Origin: Absidia repens
Taxonomy: Eukaryota > Mucoromycota > Mucoromycetes > Mucorales > Cunninghamellaceae
NCBI GenBank assembly: GCA_002105175.1
Contig: MCGE01000018.1
Location: 682,001-746,000, forward strand
Reading direction: 5' to 3'
Length of the DNA stretch: 64,000 bases
The notes beneath the pieces are model-generated. The model did not search any database. It saw only the letters and a list, made by a program, of their open reading frames with translations, and was not told the origin of the DNA. The number at the start of each line of letters is the position of its first letter. Positions within the stretch are counted from its first letter, which is position 1. Of this stretch, positions 1 to 10,633 are shown in pieces. The translations under genes were made by a program, and so were the position numbers.

Positions 1-1
1 A

Positions 2-76
2 ATTCTTTCTCGGATGGACCCTGGATTTCAAAATCCGATCTCCAGCGTTAAGCAGAATGAGCATGATGTTAATTAA
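2..76 (+). CDS. Possible C-terminal end of a gene truncated by the window edge
   Basis: A 24-codon open frame runs from the window edge to a TAA at 74-76 and could be the tail of a plus-strand gene lying to the left. It is too short for homology and has no visible domain. The only argument is its balanced amino-acid composition, in contrast to the AT-rich spacer that follows. It could equally be chance. Confidence 0.2.
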   Translation: MLSRMDPGFQNPISSVKQNEHDVN

Positions 77-319
77 TTATGCAATGTCGATACGGAAGAG
101 TTGGAAAAATGGGTTCAGTGTGTGACTTAGGGGTGGTAGAATGTGTTGGAAAAAAAACATGACGAAAAAGTGCGATTTGGTTGTTATGATTGGATAGTGT
201 CAAAGCTGATGGAGTGTTTTTTTGGATGAGTGAGGAGTTTGAAATCCCACGCAATCAAATTACTAAAGGTGAATTCGGCTTGACGCCATTTTTTTTTTCT
301 CACTTCACTTTCATTCTTC

Positions 320-1392
320 ATGACTAAAACCAACTGGACGGCTTCGTGTCTTATTATTGGGGATGAGATATTGTCCGGAAAAACGCAAGATAGTAATTCT
401 TTTTGTCTCGGTAAGTAATGTTACCTGTAGGTTGTTCGATATTTAAACTTATATCCGTTCTGCGGTTCTTGTTGTAGCTCGATTTCTTTTTGACCTTGGA
501 ATTGAACTGAAACGCATAGAAGTGGTTCCTGACAATGAGCAAGAAATAGGTGAAGCTGCCAAGCGACTTTCGGCTAACCATGACTTCGTTTTTACTTCTG
601 GTGGAATAGGTACAGTACGACAAATAACACACTATTAAAAATGGTGTACTGACAGTGCTACTTTTTCATTTATATAGGACCGTAAATCTCAACATGCTCC
701 CCTTCTTTTTGTGTATGAACTCTTTGGTTTGGAACTCGATTAACCCTCCTTCCCTCTCTCCTCCTTATAGTACGCACGATGATATTACATACTCCTCGAT
801 AGCAAAGGGATTTGGATTATCAATGAAGCTACATGACGAAACCTGGAAACTAGTACAACAACTCAAAGAACGGCAACAATCGGGTGCTGTCAATTCAACA
901 AAGGCATCAATTGAAGGATACAAGCGATTGGCAACGTTTCCCTCACCAGGCGAACATATCCGGGCACATGCAAAGATCCCTATACCGGTTGTGGTTGTCA
1001 ACACCAATGTTTATATTTTACCAGGTATTCCCCGACTCTTCCAGGCGCTACTCCATTCTCTCTCTGACCACCTTAAACAGCGCATTGTTGATTCTGGTCG
1101 CAATAGCTATTTTTCAACCTCGACATCCTCGACATCCTCCTCTTTACAGCCATTCTACCGCCGACAAGTCGCCACCAAACAATCAGAAACACTCATTGCT
1201 GATATTTTATCTCAACTTCAAGACGACGTGCAGCGACATCATATCAAAATCGGTAGCTACCCAGTATCAGGTGACTCGAATGGAATCAAGGTTGTCATTA
1301 GCATTGTTGGCAAGGATTTGGGCAAAGTCGATCAAATTACAAAACTAGTAGTGGCTAAAATTGATGGATATCTACTTCCGGCAAAACTTTAG
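320..1392 (+). CDS. MoaB/Mog-type molybdopterin-binding-domain protein (FAD synthetase MPTb-like)
   Basis: Predicted exons are 320-410, 478-609, 678-681 and 771-1392. The protein opens with a beta strand plus GDEILSG, the hallmark of the MoaB/Mog/CinA fold. Exon joining restores GGIGPTHDDIT, the family's conserved loop. The C-terminal half contains NVYILPGIPRLF, as in the MPTb half of eukaryotic FAD synthetases (FLAD1) and stand-alone fungal homologues. No PAPS-reductase/FMN-adenylyltransferase half follows, so this is the stand-alone MoaB-like form, whose substrate in fungi is not firmly known; FAD or related nucleotide hydrolysis has been proposed for relatives. The GGIGPT loop needs a 4-nt exon (678-681, GACC): joining 609 directly to 771 breaks the frame. 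The upstream ATG codons between 655 and 770 are intronic. The 3' flank holds a triplicated module at 1475-1790. Confidence 0.85.
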
Positions 1393-1474
1393 TATTAGTG
1401 ATAGCTTATCCCCTCTCCCTCCTTCCCTCTCTCCTCCTCCTTCTACTCCCTTCTCTTCACATGCCTTTTGTTTT

Positions 1475-1790
1475 ACTTGAATAAAATTATGCTTTTATCG
1501 TCTACTTGAATTGACTATATTTTTTGTATCGTTTTATTATCTATTTTTTATTATGTATATAGTATATCCGTTTAACTTTTTTACATTTTGGTGGACTCTT
1601 TTGCAACTTGAATAAAATCATGATTTTAAGATCTACTTGAACTGTCCATATTTTTATATCGTTTTTATTCTATATATATATATACATTTATCCATATATA
1701 TTCCCCATGCTGATGGATACCTTTTCACAACTTGAATAAAATTATGCTTTTACGGTCTACTTGAATTGTCTATATCTTTTGTATCGTTTT
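1475..1790 (+). repeat. Three degenerate tandem copies of a 3'-flank module
   Basis: Three copies of a roughly 60-bp block start near 1475, 1606 and 1730. Each reads ACTTGAATAAAAT-ATG-TTTTA, then TCTACTTGAA-TGTC-ATAT and a TATCGTTTT end, so the period is about 125-130 bp. Each copy carries an AATAAA polyadenylation-type hexamer. They lie 80-400 bp after the stop codon of the MoaB-like gene and so probably give alternative poly(A) sites. Confidence 0.7.
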
Positions 1791-2209
1791 GGTTTCACCA
1801 TTCTGACCACTATTCATTGCATGATGTATCGTAACGGTAAATAAATGAATAAGTGGTAAGAACAAGTCTAATATGATGATATTCAATAATATAACAGAGG
1901 CGAAGACAATTGATGGAATGTGTATTTTTTATTCATAAAACAAAATCACGCAAATAAAACATAAAGAAACAGTCAAATATAACTCAAGTCAACAAAAGAG
2001 ACAAAGACAAATGATGGAGTACGTGTTTATTCTATAGGATCAAGTCAAATATATATATATCAAAAAAAAGGGCAATTGACTAATGATTGAAGGAGGGGAA
2101 CGATTAAAAAGAAAAATAGGAGCTTCGGTAAAAAAAGAGAAGGGAGAGGAAAATGAGGGGTGTGGAGGGGAAAAAGATAAACTACAATACAATAATAGAA
2201 AAGGGGTGA

Positions 2210-2833
2210 TCAAGTCATTGACGCCAAAGTACCAAAAGCCAATACTACCATCCATCCAATTTGTTGAGTAGAGATAATGAGTTGAGTGGCAAAGGACGTT
2301 GAAGAGGTGGTTTTCGCATTAGCAGAACCCGATTGATTTGCCATAGGAGTATTGGAAGGAAGACCGTTCAAGCCAGACGAAACTTGAGGGCCAGTGGGAA
2401 TAGCAGCCAATGAGACAGAAGAGGACGCATCTATATTTCCATAACAATAATGGTTATGTTGATCCACACAGAGGACCGCTTCTGAATTGCAAAGACATGA
2501 GGCAGTCCCGTTGAATGAGTCCTTACAAGGTGAAGGTACAGCAGGACATGTGTTGCCTTGGTTCAGTGATTTCGATCCCCAACAGAATTGACCTTGAGCA
2601 TTTTGACATACAGTAAGAATTCCATTACAGTGGCAAGTAGCTGGTTGCTCAATACTTGAGCATGCTTTAGGTGCGGTACAGTTGCCTGCTGGTAGGCTGT
2701 CGAAGGGTAATTTGTCTTCACGTTTAAAAAGTTGATGAATTCCTTCAAGACTGTCGATAGATTCCGCCTTTGCAAAAAACGAAAAGTACACGATTATGAA
2801 GGTAAAGCCCGTAAAAAAATTTAGGAGTTGCAT
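2210..2833 (-). CDS. Small secreted Cys-rich protein with duplicated 6-Cys repeat and GPI-type C-terminus
   Basis: Single exon, 207 aa. The N-terminus is a clear signal peptide (hydrophobic residues about 5-20, cleavage after AKA). A Lys-Arg at 37-38 could be a Kex2 site. Two tandem six-cysteine repeats follow: Cys 52, 58, 67, 69, 76, 84 and Cys 96, 103, 113, 115, 122, 130. The second half of the spacing (C-x-C-x6-C-x7-C) is identical in both, so the unit arose by internal duplication. A Ser/Thr/Asn-rich stretch and a hydrophobic C-terminus (about 188-207) suggest GPI anchoring. I recognise no named family; a cell-wall or effector-like surface protein is an inference. Confidence 0.75.
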   Translation of the reverse strand: MQLLNFFTGFTFIIVYFSFFAKAESIDSLEGIHQLFKREDKLPFDSLPAGNCTAPKACSSIEQPATCHCNGILTVCQNAQGQFCWGSKSLNQGNTCPAVPSPCKDSFNGTASCLCNSEAVLCVDQHNHYCYGNIDASSSVSLAAIPTGPQVSSGLNGLPSNTPMANQSGSANAKTTSSTSFATQLIISTQQIGWMVVLAFGTLASMT

Positions 2834-3150
2834 GGCCTGATGGAGTGATGGTATATAAAATAAAGGAAGAAGGAAAGGAAAAAAAAAATCATTTCATTCT
2901 GTCACCCCTTTTCATGGATTTCAAGTAGCGCCGAGTCCGAGTTTTTTTTTTTATTGCTATTGTTTCCAATTTGGCAATTTTCTTTGTGAAACGGATTATA
3001 TTGATGCTATATAAAAAAAGACTACTTTTCGTTCATTTCCTTTCCTGTTCTACTGGTTCTTTTACTGATTTTTGGTGAAAATTCGTTTAGCGTGTCCGCT
3101 GTTTATGCATCTCATCTCAGGTACGAAATCAGGTCGACATGCTTGACAGT
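2834..3150. other. Spacer between the secreted-protein gene and the first dispersed repeat
   Basis: AT-rich DNA containing the promoter of the minus-strand gene (TATA-like TATATAAA near 2850) and poly-A/poly-T runs. I see no coding potential. Confidence 0.4.
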
Positions 3151-3154
3151 AAAT

Positions 3155-3810
3155 GACTTTGCGGGATTTAAAAACCACCCAAAAATTATTTATTTACTTC
3201 CAAGTTTTTTTTCTCTTTCTTTTTCATTTTCCTTCTTTTTTTTTCCACCATTCAGCTTTTTCGAGATTATGTTGGACTTAGATTAGTGTCAGGACTAGTT
3301 TAGAAGGGGTATCAGAATAGGGATTATAACATGCATGGGGAAACTCTTTCATTTTGGATTACAACCACGGTTAGCTAGCTTTTTGGAGCCCCCATTAGCT
3401 TAGTGTAGTGTTAGTTTGTCATAGTTTGTATCTGCATCTGAATAAAATATGTCTCTTTTTACCTTCTTCAATAAAAAAATGTTCAATTACTGTTTCTCAT
3501 GTCTTGTACCATACATCTCTTTTTTACTACCATCACCGCTTTAGATTAGTGCTAATAATTGTAAAAATATCCCTTCAGTCATTCTCATGTATTGTATCAA
3601 CCTCCATATCTCCATTTCGTCTTTATCCTTCTACCTCCAATACATCCTGTACTACAATGGACCGGACACCCCAAGTTCAGTATTTAGTTTATTCCTTCAA
3701 AAATTACATACACATTCATTATCCATCTTACGACTTATTGTATAGCGAGAAATATCGGTATTGTGGCTGTTTTGTGAATATCCCATAAAATACCTGATTT
3801 GTAGCGCACC
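3155..3810 (+). repeat. Dispersed repeat family, copy A (forward)
   Basis: It starts with GCGGGATTTAAAAA (3161-3174), then a pyrimidine-rich stretch, then a conserved core at about 3250-3365 (GAGATTATGTTGGACTTAGA, TAGAAGGGG and ATGCATGGGGAAA), then TGAATAAAATATG near 3440 and a block ending around 3810. The same order is seen at 20455-21480 in this orientation and at three other places in reverse. There is no long ORF and no recognisable transposase or reverse transcriptase, so it is non-autonomous or non-coding. Confidence 0.7.
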
Positions 3811-4389
3811 TACTATGAATGCTTTCTGTCATCTCCCTGAACCTCATTTACTGACTAACAGTAACTAGCTAACCATGATCGCTAACCATACCAATCTTTT
3901 TTCTTCAAGTATGGTATAATCCTTCTCTTCTCTCTTGGTTTTGGATTTGTATCAACTCCAAAGCCATGTAATTAAGAGCAGGCGTTACATGTTTATTTTG
4001 AAAAGATAAAAGTATCAACACCCACCAAGTGAAAACAACTGCAAACAATGATTGGTAGCTTCCTTCTGTTTTTTTTTTTTTTTTTTTTTTTTATCATACA
4101 TCTATGGTCCTATGACTCTTAGTATTCTCAGTATTATTATTCTTGTATTATTATACCACCAATAAAAACCTTGTCATTTGCTATTCCTTCTTTTTTTTTT
4201 TTTGGAAGATCATCTTACTCCAATCCGGGGGCAATTAAAAAGATATAGCTACCTAATTTGGGGGATCGTTATGATTTCCTAAAGAACACCTTTGTAGAGC
4301 AGAAATATTAGTAGTAGTAGTAGTAGTAGTAGGTTGAAATCATTATCATTTATTAGTTAAATAAAGCTTTTAAAATAATGCATTTATGT
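3811..4389. other. Spacer between two opposed repeat copies, with poly-T and AGT microsatellite
   Basis: Contains a T run of about 24 nt near 4070-4092, a shorter T run near 4190 and a TAG triplet repeat at about 4308-4332. No gene is seen. It separates two oppositely oriented copies of the same repeat. Confidence 0.5.
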
Positions 4390-5165
4390 TCCAAACTTAT
4401 CAAGCCTGCGGTTACAGAAGGGAACTGCGGGCAGGGCGATTATGACAGGTAGTTTTATAGTACCGGTTTCTCTATGGAAGGAGGGGGAAGTAAGAGTGGG
4501 GATAAGGTCATTTTTGGCAATAAGTGGTCTACAGCTGCCAACTAACTGCCGGAGAGCTGGGAAGAGAGTACTTATAATAATCTAAAGGGACATTGTGAAA
4601 ACGGATCTAATATACCGTGCAAGGCATGATAAAAATTTAAAGGAATGTACTCTATCGAAGCATAACAACGCTCAACGTTAATCAAAAATGACGATGGGAA
4701 AACGATACAATATACTGTCATGTATAAGGCATTAAAGGCTACGAGGATACATTTATAAAACTACGACAATGAAGCGAAAAGGACGATCTTAAAAAAGGTA
4801 TCCATTGTAAGTCACGAGAAAAACTAATGGGACATATTTTATTGAAGCATGTAAAAAAGGCATAATTTATTTAATTGTAAACTAAGCTGTGAACTAATGA
4901 AAGCTCCAAAGAGCCATTTAATGGTGACTCTGAATCCTGGATCCAAACTGAATGGGTTTCCCCATACATGTTGTAATCCCTGATCTGAACCCCCTTCTAA
5001 ACTAATCCTAACGCTAGTGTAAGATTACCATAACTTCAAAGAAGTTATAATGATCAAGGAATCAAGAATTGGAAGAAAAAAAAAATTGAAAAAGAGAGAG
5101 AGGAGAGAGGAAAAAAAAAATTGGGAGAAATAAAATCCACGTGGGCGGGATTTGAAAAATTCCAC
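4390..5165 (-). repeat. Dispersed repeat family, copy B (reverse)
   Basis: This is the reverse-oriented copy. The conserved core is at about 4930-5045 (GGGTTTCCCCATACATGTTG, then TTCTAAACTAATCCTAACGCT). It is followed by a purine-rich tract and ends at CACGTG (5138-5143) fused to GGCGGGATTTGAAA (5144-5157). TATTTTATTGAAGC near 4835 corresponds to the AATAAAATA block of the forward copies. Confidence 0.7.
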
Positions 5166-5571
5166 ACCTCGTTTTTTTATTTTTCTAGTAAGGACAATCA
5201 CCGGTCGCTACCTCATAGTCGTGGAAATATTTTTTAAATGACACCTTTTCCATAAAGCAAGTCTATATAAAGGAATTGACCACATACATTCTAGTCACAA
5301 AGTAATCCCGTAATAATCCCACTTATACAACCACACACATATAAAAGTATATCAATAAATCATCAATTTTTTATTGTAGTCGAGTATATACTAAAAATAG
5401 CAACGATAACAAATAACGACGGTCTGATAACTAGCTAGAGGATATACAAATAAAAGAAGAAAATAAACAAGGAAGCGAAAGGGTATCTAATATTTTTTTT
5501 TCTTTTTGGGGGGGTGGGGTGGGAGATGAAAAGGAGAGAGTGAAGATTTGAGGTATAATATGCTGAAGTTC
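5166..5571. other. Spacer and 3' flank of the Rim15-like gene
   Basis: AT-rich DNA between repeat copy B and the Rim15-like stop codon. It is largely the 3' untranslated region of that minus-strand gene. No other gene is visible. Confidence 0.4.
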
Positions 5572-8500
5572 CTATGACTGGTTGATGTGACGATGCTCTC
5601 CAAGGACGGTCGTTGAAGATTTTCCAGGTATTAAAGCTGAAGATGTAGATTTGATAGGTCCCGTAGTAGATACCGGTAATACTTTCGCTGGCTTGATCCC
5701 TTGATAGCAAAACTGGTCGATGCATTGTGATACAATATTTTTGGTAACAGGTTTGCATAAAATTTCATCAAAGGCGCCTGCCAATTGGACCGTTTGTTCG
5801 TAAGCTGTCACTGCTATGATTGGTGTTTCCCGGTTCACATTGTTTGTAGATTTGATCATTCTTGCTGCTGTTTCGCCGTCGACTATAATCAAAACGTTAG
5901 TCCATCGTATTCTAACACTCCACATTCCCTTTTTTTTTTTATGACTTACTGATAGGCATCCGTATATCCATAAAAATAATATCGTACTTTACATCACTCA
6001 TGGCAGTACGAATAGCTTGAGCCCCATTTCGTACAATCACACATTGATGGTTGAGCATGTGTAATATAGTTTCCAATATCTTGCAACTGATCGGATTGTC
6101 ATCAACCACCAAAAATCCAAGTGGTCGTGTCATGCTTTTTCTTTTGTTGACTTTGTCACTTTGTTCTTCTTGATGTACCTTGGGTTCGGAAGCTAATGGT
6201 GGAATGATGTTTGATTGCAATGCTGACGATGATAGTGCTTTTATTGCAGGAGATGCGGTCAAAGGCGTAGATAAACCCGATGTTTTTGATATTGCTGGAT
6301 TTGTTGATGTTGATGGTGTTATAATTGGCATTGTTGAGCTTGATCCAACGGAGGGACTTGGATTCATAGCCGCTATCGAATCTGATCGAGGTCCAGGTAC
6401 TATGCGACAATCAGGTGTTGATAAAGATCGAGTACGTTGATGGCGAGAAGACAACCCTCCAGTCTCTGACGGTGTGCTACTCGAAGTGCTAGTAAGTTGA
6501 TTTGATGTCAACGGATCGTAATGATATTGTTCCATGCATTGCTGATTTACATCCACAGATCGTCGACTGGCGAGTTTTGTTGATTGTGAAGCTAGAGGGT
6601 GCAGTCCAGTAAAGGTGGAGGATGTTTTAGGTGTAACCGGTGCAGATGGTGAGTGCGTATCACAGGTAGACGTCGGGAGTAGTTGTGACGCTTTTGGTGG
6701 AATGGCACTTAGACGACGTGATAAACTCGTATCAGTAGCACCGCCACTGTTATCCAAGTTGGATCCGGTAATGTTGGTGCTGATGCTGTTACTTCCAGAA
6801 GGTGAGACTTCCTTGATTGCTGAGCTGTCGTGTCGAATTTTTCTTATAGTGTCTTCATTGGCTTTTTCAAGTACCGGTAGGTTTTTGTAGAGAAACGGTC
6901 CAAAATCGGCGTCTTCGTCTTGTCCAGCCTTTTCTTCCTTGATTGATGTTGCCGATGATTTCCGATTTTGTCCCGTTTGTTGAGCACCACTTTTCTTGTC
7001 TTTGCATACTTTTGAGGATGAGGCTGATGAAGGCACAGAAACTGCTGTAGGATGTTGTTCTTGAATAATTGCGTTTGCAAGATCCACCTTGGCCTTAGCA
7101 TTGGGGTCCAATTGTACTTTGTCGTTTGCCACTTTTTTCCCCTGGGTAGGCGTTGTTCTATCTGCCGACGAAGAAGAAGAGGAGGAGGAGGAGGAGGATG
7201 TCGCCATCATGATAGCACCACGGGCATCAAAATAGTCAGTGTCTTCCATATCTTCAGGTTGCGGAATAAAAGAAGGTTGATCCAACATTAGAGTGTCCCA
7301 TTGAATGCCTTTGAAGAATGGATGCGCCTTAACAGATTCAGCACCTTGACTGCCAAGTCTTTTAGAAGGATCTAACGTCATAAGCTGTTCCATAAAGTCG
7401 CGTGCTTCACTTGATACTTGAACTTCTTCTTCGTGCCAATCGATTCGCCGAGAAAGAATGTTTTCAAAGACCTTATCGGGTGTATCAGCATGGAAAGGTG
7501 GATATCCATATAAGAATTCGTAACAGATGACACCAAGAGCCCACTAAGCAAACCAAAATTCAAATATGGTTAATAACTGTATCTTTTGTATATAAATCTA
7601 TATAATACTTACCCAATCTACCATAGAGTCTTGCCCAGTGCCCAGAATACTTTCAGGAGCCAAATAATCCGGTGTTCCGACTGCATGTTTGATAGAACTG
7701 TCCTTAATGTTTCCACGGTGACGATATCCAGAAGTAGATGAACGAGCAGGAGATGATGTGTCTGTAACGTTGCCCACTCCAGTAGCAGGTCGACGAGCTG
7801 GAAGTAATTCTTTGGTTGAAATGCCGCTTGCGCGTGGTTTATTGATTCCAGAAGAGTCATCCAGGCCGGTATTGTTGTTTGTGTTATCAGACATTGGAAG
7901 GTGTATTTTGTTGGATGGTGATTGGTCGCTAAGAGAGCTATATCGATCGTCAGAGGTCATACTAGTAGCTGATTCACGGCGACGGTTGAAGAGTAAACTG
8001 AAGTACGAATGTCGATATAATCCATTGCCCTGTTGATTCGCTTCAGGAACACAGTTCCCGTTATCAGCAGACGGTGTTTCGGGTGTATGAGGAGGTGTTC
8101 CAGTTGGCGATGGCATAGGTGAGCTTGGTTCATCTTGTTGGGAATTTTCTTTGGCATTCGTATTGGTGCTTTTCGGTACTTGAGGTCCAGAGCCCCGATT
8201 TGAAGGTTCATAAGAGGAAGATCTGGTCGCTAATTCATCTTGAACACGTCTATCCAAAAACCCAATCCTTGATAATCCAAAATCCGTCAGTTTCAGGTGT
8301 CCATTTTGATCAATCAAGAGATTGTCGGGTTTCAAGTCTCTATTTTGATAGTCATAGGTTAATCCTTGCTTTTTTTCTGTCTTTTTTTTTTTTTTTTATT
8401 ATTTTTTTTTTTATTACCTGTGAATGATATTTTTATTTTGCAAGTATTCCAATCCCAGGGTCACTTCAGCAAGATAATTTCGCGCCCAGTCTTCGGGTAA

Positions 8501-10596
8501 ATGACCAAGTACTTTGACTAAAGCAGAACAGTCACCCCCGTTGAGATATTCCATCACTAGATAGAGATAATCTTTTGACTGGAACGTGTAATAGAGCTTC
8601 GTCACAAATGGACTATCCGTTTGAGTCATCAAAATCATTCGCTCGGCCTTGACGTTGGTCACTTGATTTTTGGCAATCATATCCGACTTCTTCAAAAACT
8701 TGATAGCATAATAATCCCCAGTTGTTCGTTTCTTGGCCAAAAATACAGATCCGAAGGCGCCTTTGCTGATTGGTTTAATAATGTCAAAGTCCTTGATACT
8801 TGGCGTTGTCGCACGTGTAGATGGTATAGATCCTTGCAAAGGTGATAATGGTGACTTTCCTTCATGTTGCTGAGCTGATAATGAGTTGTTTGTTGGTGTC
8901 GCTTGGCCTGTCGACGTTGCAGTGCCCGTAGTAGATTTGGCTGCCGACGATGATGGCGGTACCGATGCCGATTTTTCATTGCTGTTCGTACTAATATTGC
9001 GCCTTGAAGGTGGTCGGGTCAAACGCAAACCTGGTGATCCCAATGGTGTTTCGATTGTTTCCATTTCCACAATAGACATATTTGCTGGCGTCGTAAAAGG
9101 TTCCATCGCTGTTGCCCATTTCCGACTATATGCCCGGCTACGTCTAGCGAGTTTGCTGGCACCTTTGGATTTCCATGACTTGAAGCGACTGATGAGTGAC
9201 TTTTTGCCTGAGCTGCCTTGTGGTAGATCGTCTCGTTTTTCAGAGGTGTCTTCGCTTTGCACTTGCGTTGACGGGTCAGGCGGAATAGCTACTGAGTTGT
9301 CTAATTCGGCTGCATTTTCATTTTTGTCGTTGTCACTTCCATGATCGTTGTCGTCCTTTGTAGTGTCGCTAATATTGTTGTTCGTTGAGTTGTTCTTTTG
9401 AGGCACAAATTCCGTCCATCCTGTTTCTTGTTGAGTTGCCTTTTGGAAATCCGACCTTGTTCTTTCGTTGTATTCCAGCCGATCACGCATCCTGTTGACA
9501 GCAGATACTTTGCCACGAGAGATTTCTTCCACTTCACGAATCAAGGCGGTAAGATTTGGATCATCAGAGGCTGGTGGACGCCAGTAAATAACTTGAACCA
9601 TCTTATCTTTTGACCTGGGAGATTGTAAAGAGCGTAGCGTTGTTCTGTCATCGTTATCAGAAGACGAAGATGACGACGAAGAAGATGATGACAATGGTTT
9701 CGTTTCTGATTCGCCGGGCATTCCAATACCGATAGCCACGTCCAAAACTTCCAGTAAATCGTCATATATTGTCAACTCGGCTTGCTTTGATTCCACGGTG
9801 TTGGGTGCTTCCTCCATTGGTAGTTCAAATCCAAATATCGAGTCTTCGTCATCCATTTCCTGAGCTGCCTTGATGCTATTCTTGTGTTCTTGATCCATAG
9901 CTTCACGTTTTTCCGGAGTTTGTTTGTCGTAATCCTCCAATTCCAGTTTTGCTTGGTCACGTAGTTCATGAATGTGATGCTTCAGATCCCAGAGATTGTC
10001 GTTGCACATTGTCACATCCATTTCGCTTTGGTGTATTTCCACACATAATTCAGAATGTTGCTCAAAGAATGCTGCTACCACCCAACGTTCACAGACACGA
10101 CACACCGCTGGTGGAAGCGATAGCAGCTTGTCATAAGATAGCGATGACCCATCAGATGTTCCTCCATTAGCAATGTTGTGTTGTAATGACTGTGTTTCGA
10201 TTGCTGGTAGAGACATTGACCGATGACGGAGGTAAGGAATCATACTTTGATCCAGTCTTTCTTCACCTGCCGGTGTTGGTATTGCTGTTGCCGCTGCATG
10301 TTGATCACCACCATTAACTGGAGTCAGAGCACGATCCATCCATAGCCTTGTAGACATTGGTTTGATCACCCACATTGTATGGCTTGCTTCACCAGTAACA
10401 CGATCATACATAAGCATGCCCTTCCCATCCATTTCCAACGTTTGATTATCAGTCGCTATCACACCAAATTGGACTTCCACTGTTTGAGAATCGTCCGCTA
10501 ATAACTTTTCCGTGGCTATCTTGAATACATTTTCGGCGTTTGGTGATACAAATTTTGAGATATTCTTATGCACCACTTGAGATGGATTGGTCCTGG

Positions 10597-10633
<37 letters not shown>

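Noticed and set aside
655..770. Upstream in-frame ATG of the MoaB-like gene
   Set aside because: The stretch is intronic: it has GT at 682 and TATAG at 770, and its translation is not conserved, whereas exons upstream carry the family N-terminus.
3408..3788. Plus-strand open frame of 126 codons in repeat copy A
   Set aside because: The equivalent region of copy C is interrupted by stops and frame changes, so it is not a coding part of the repeat.
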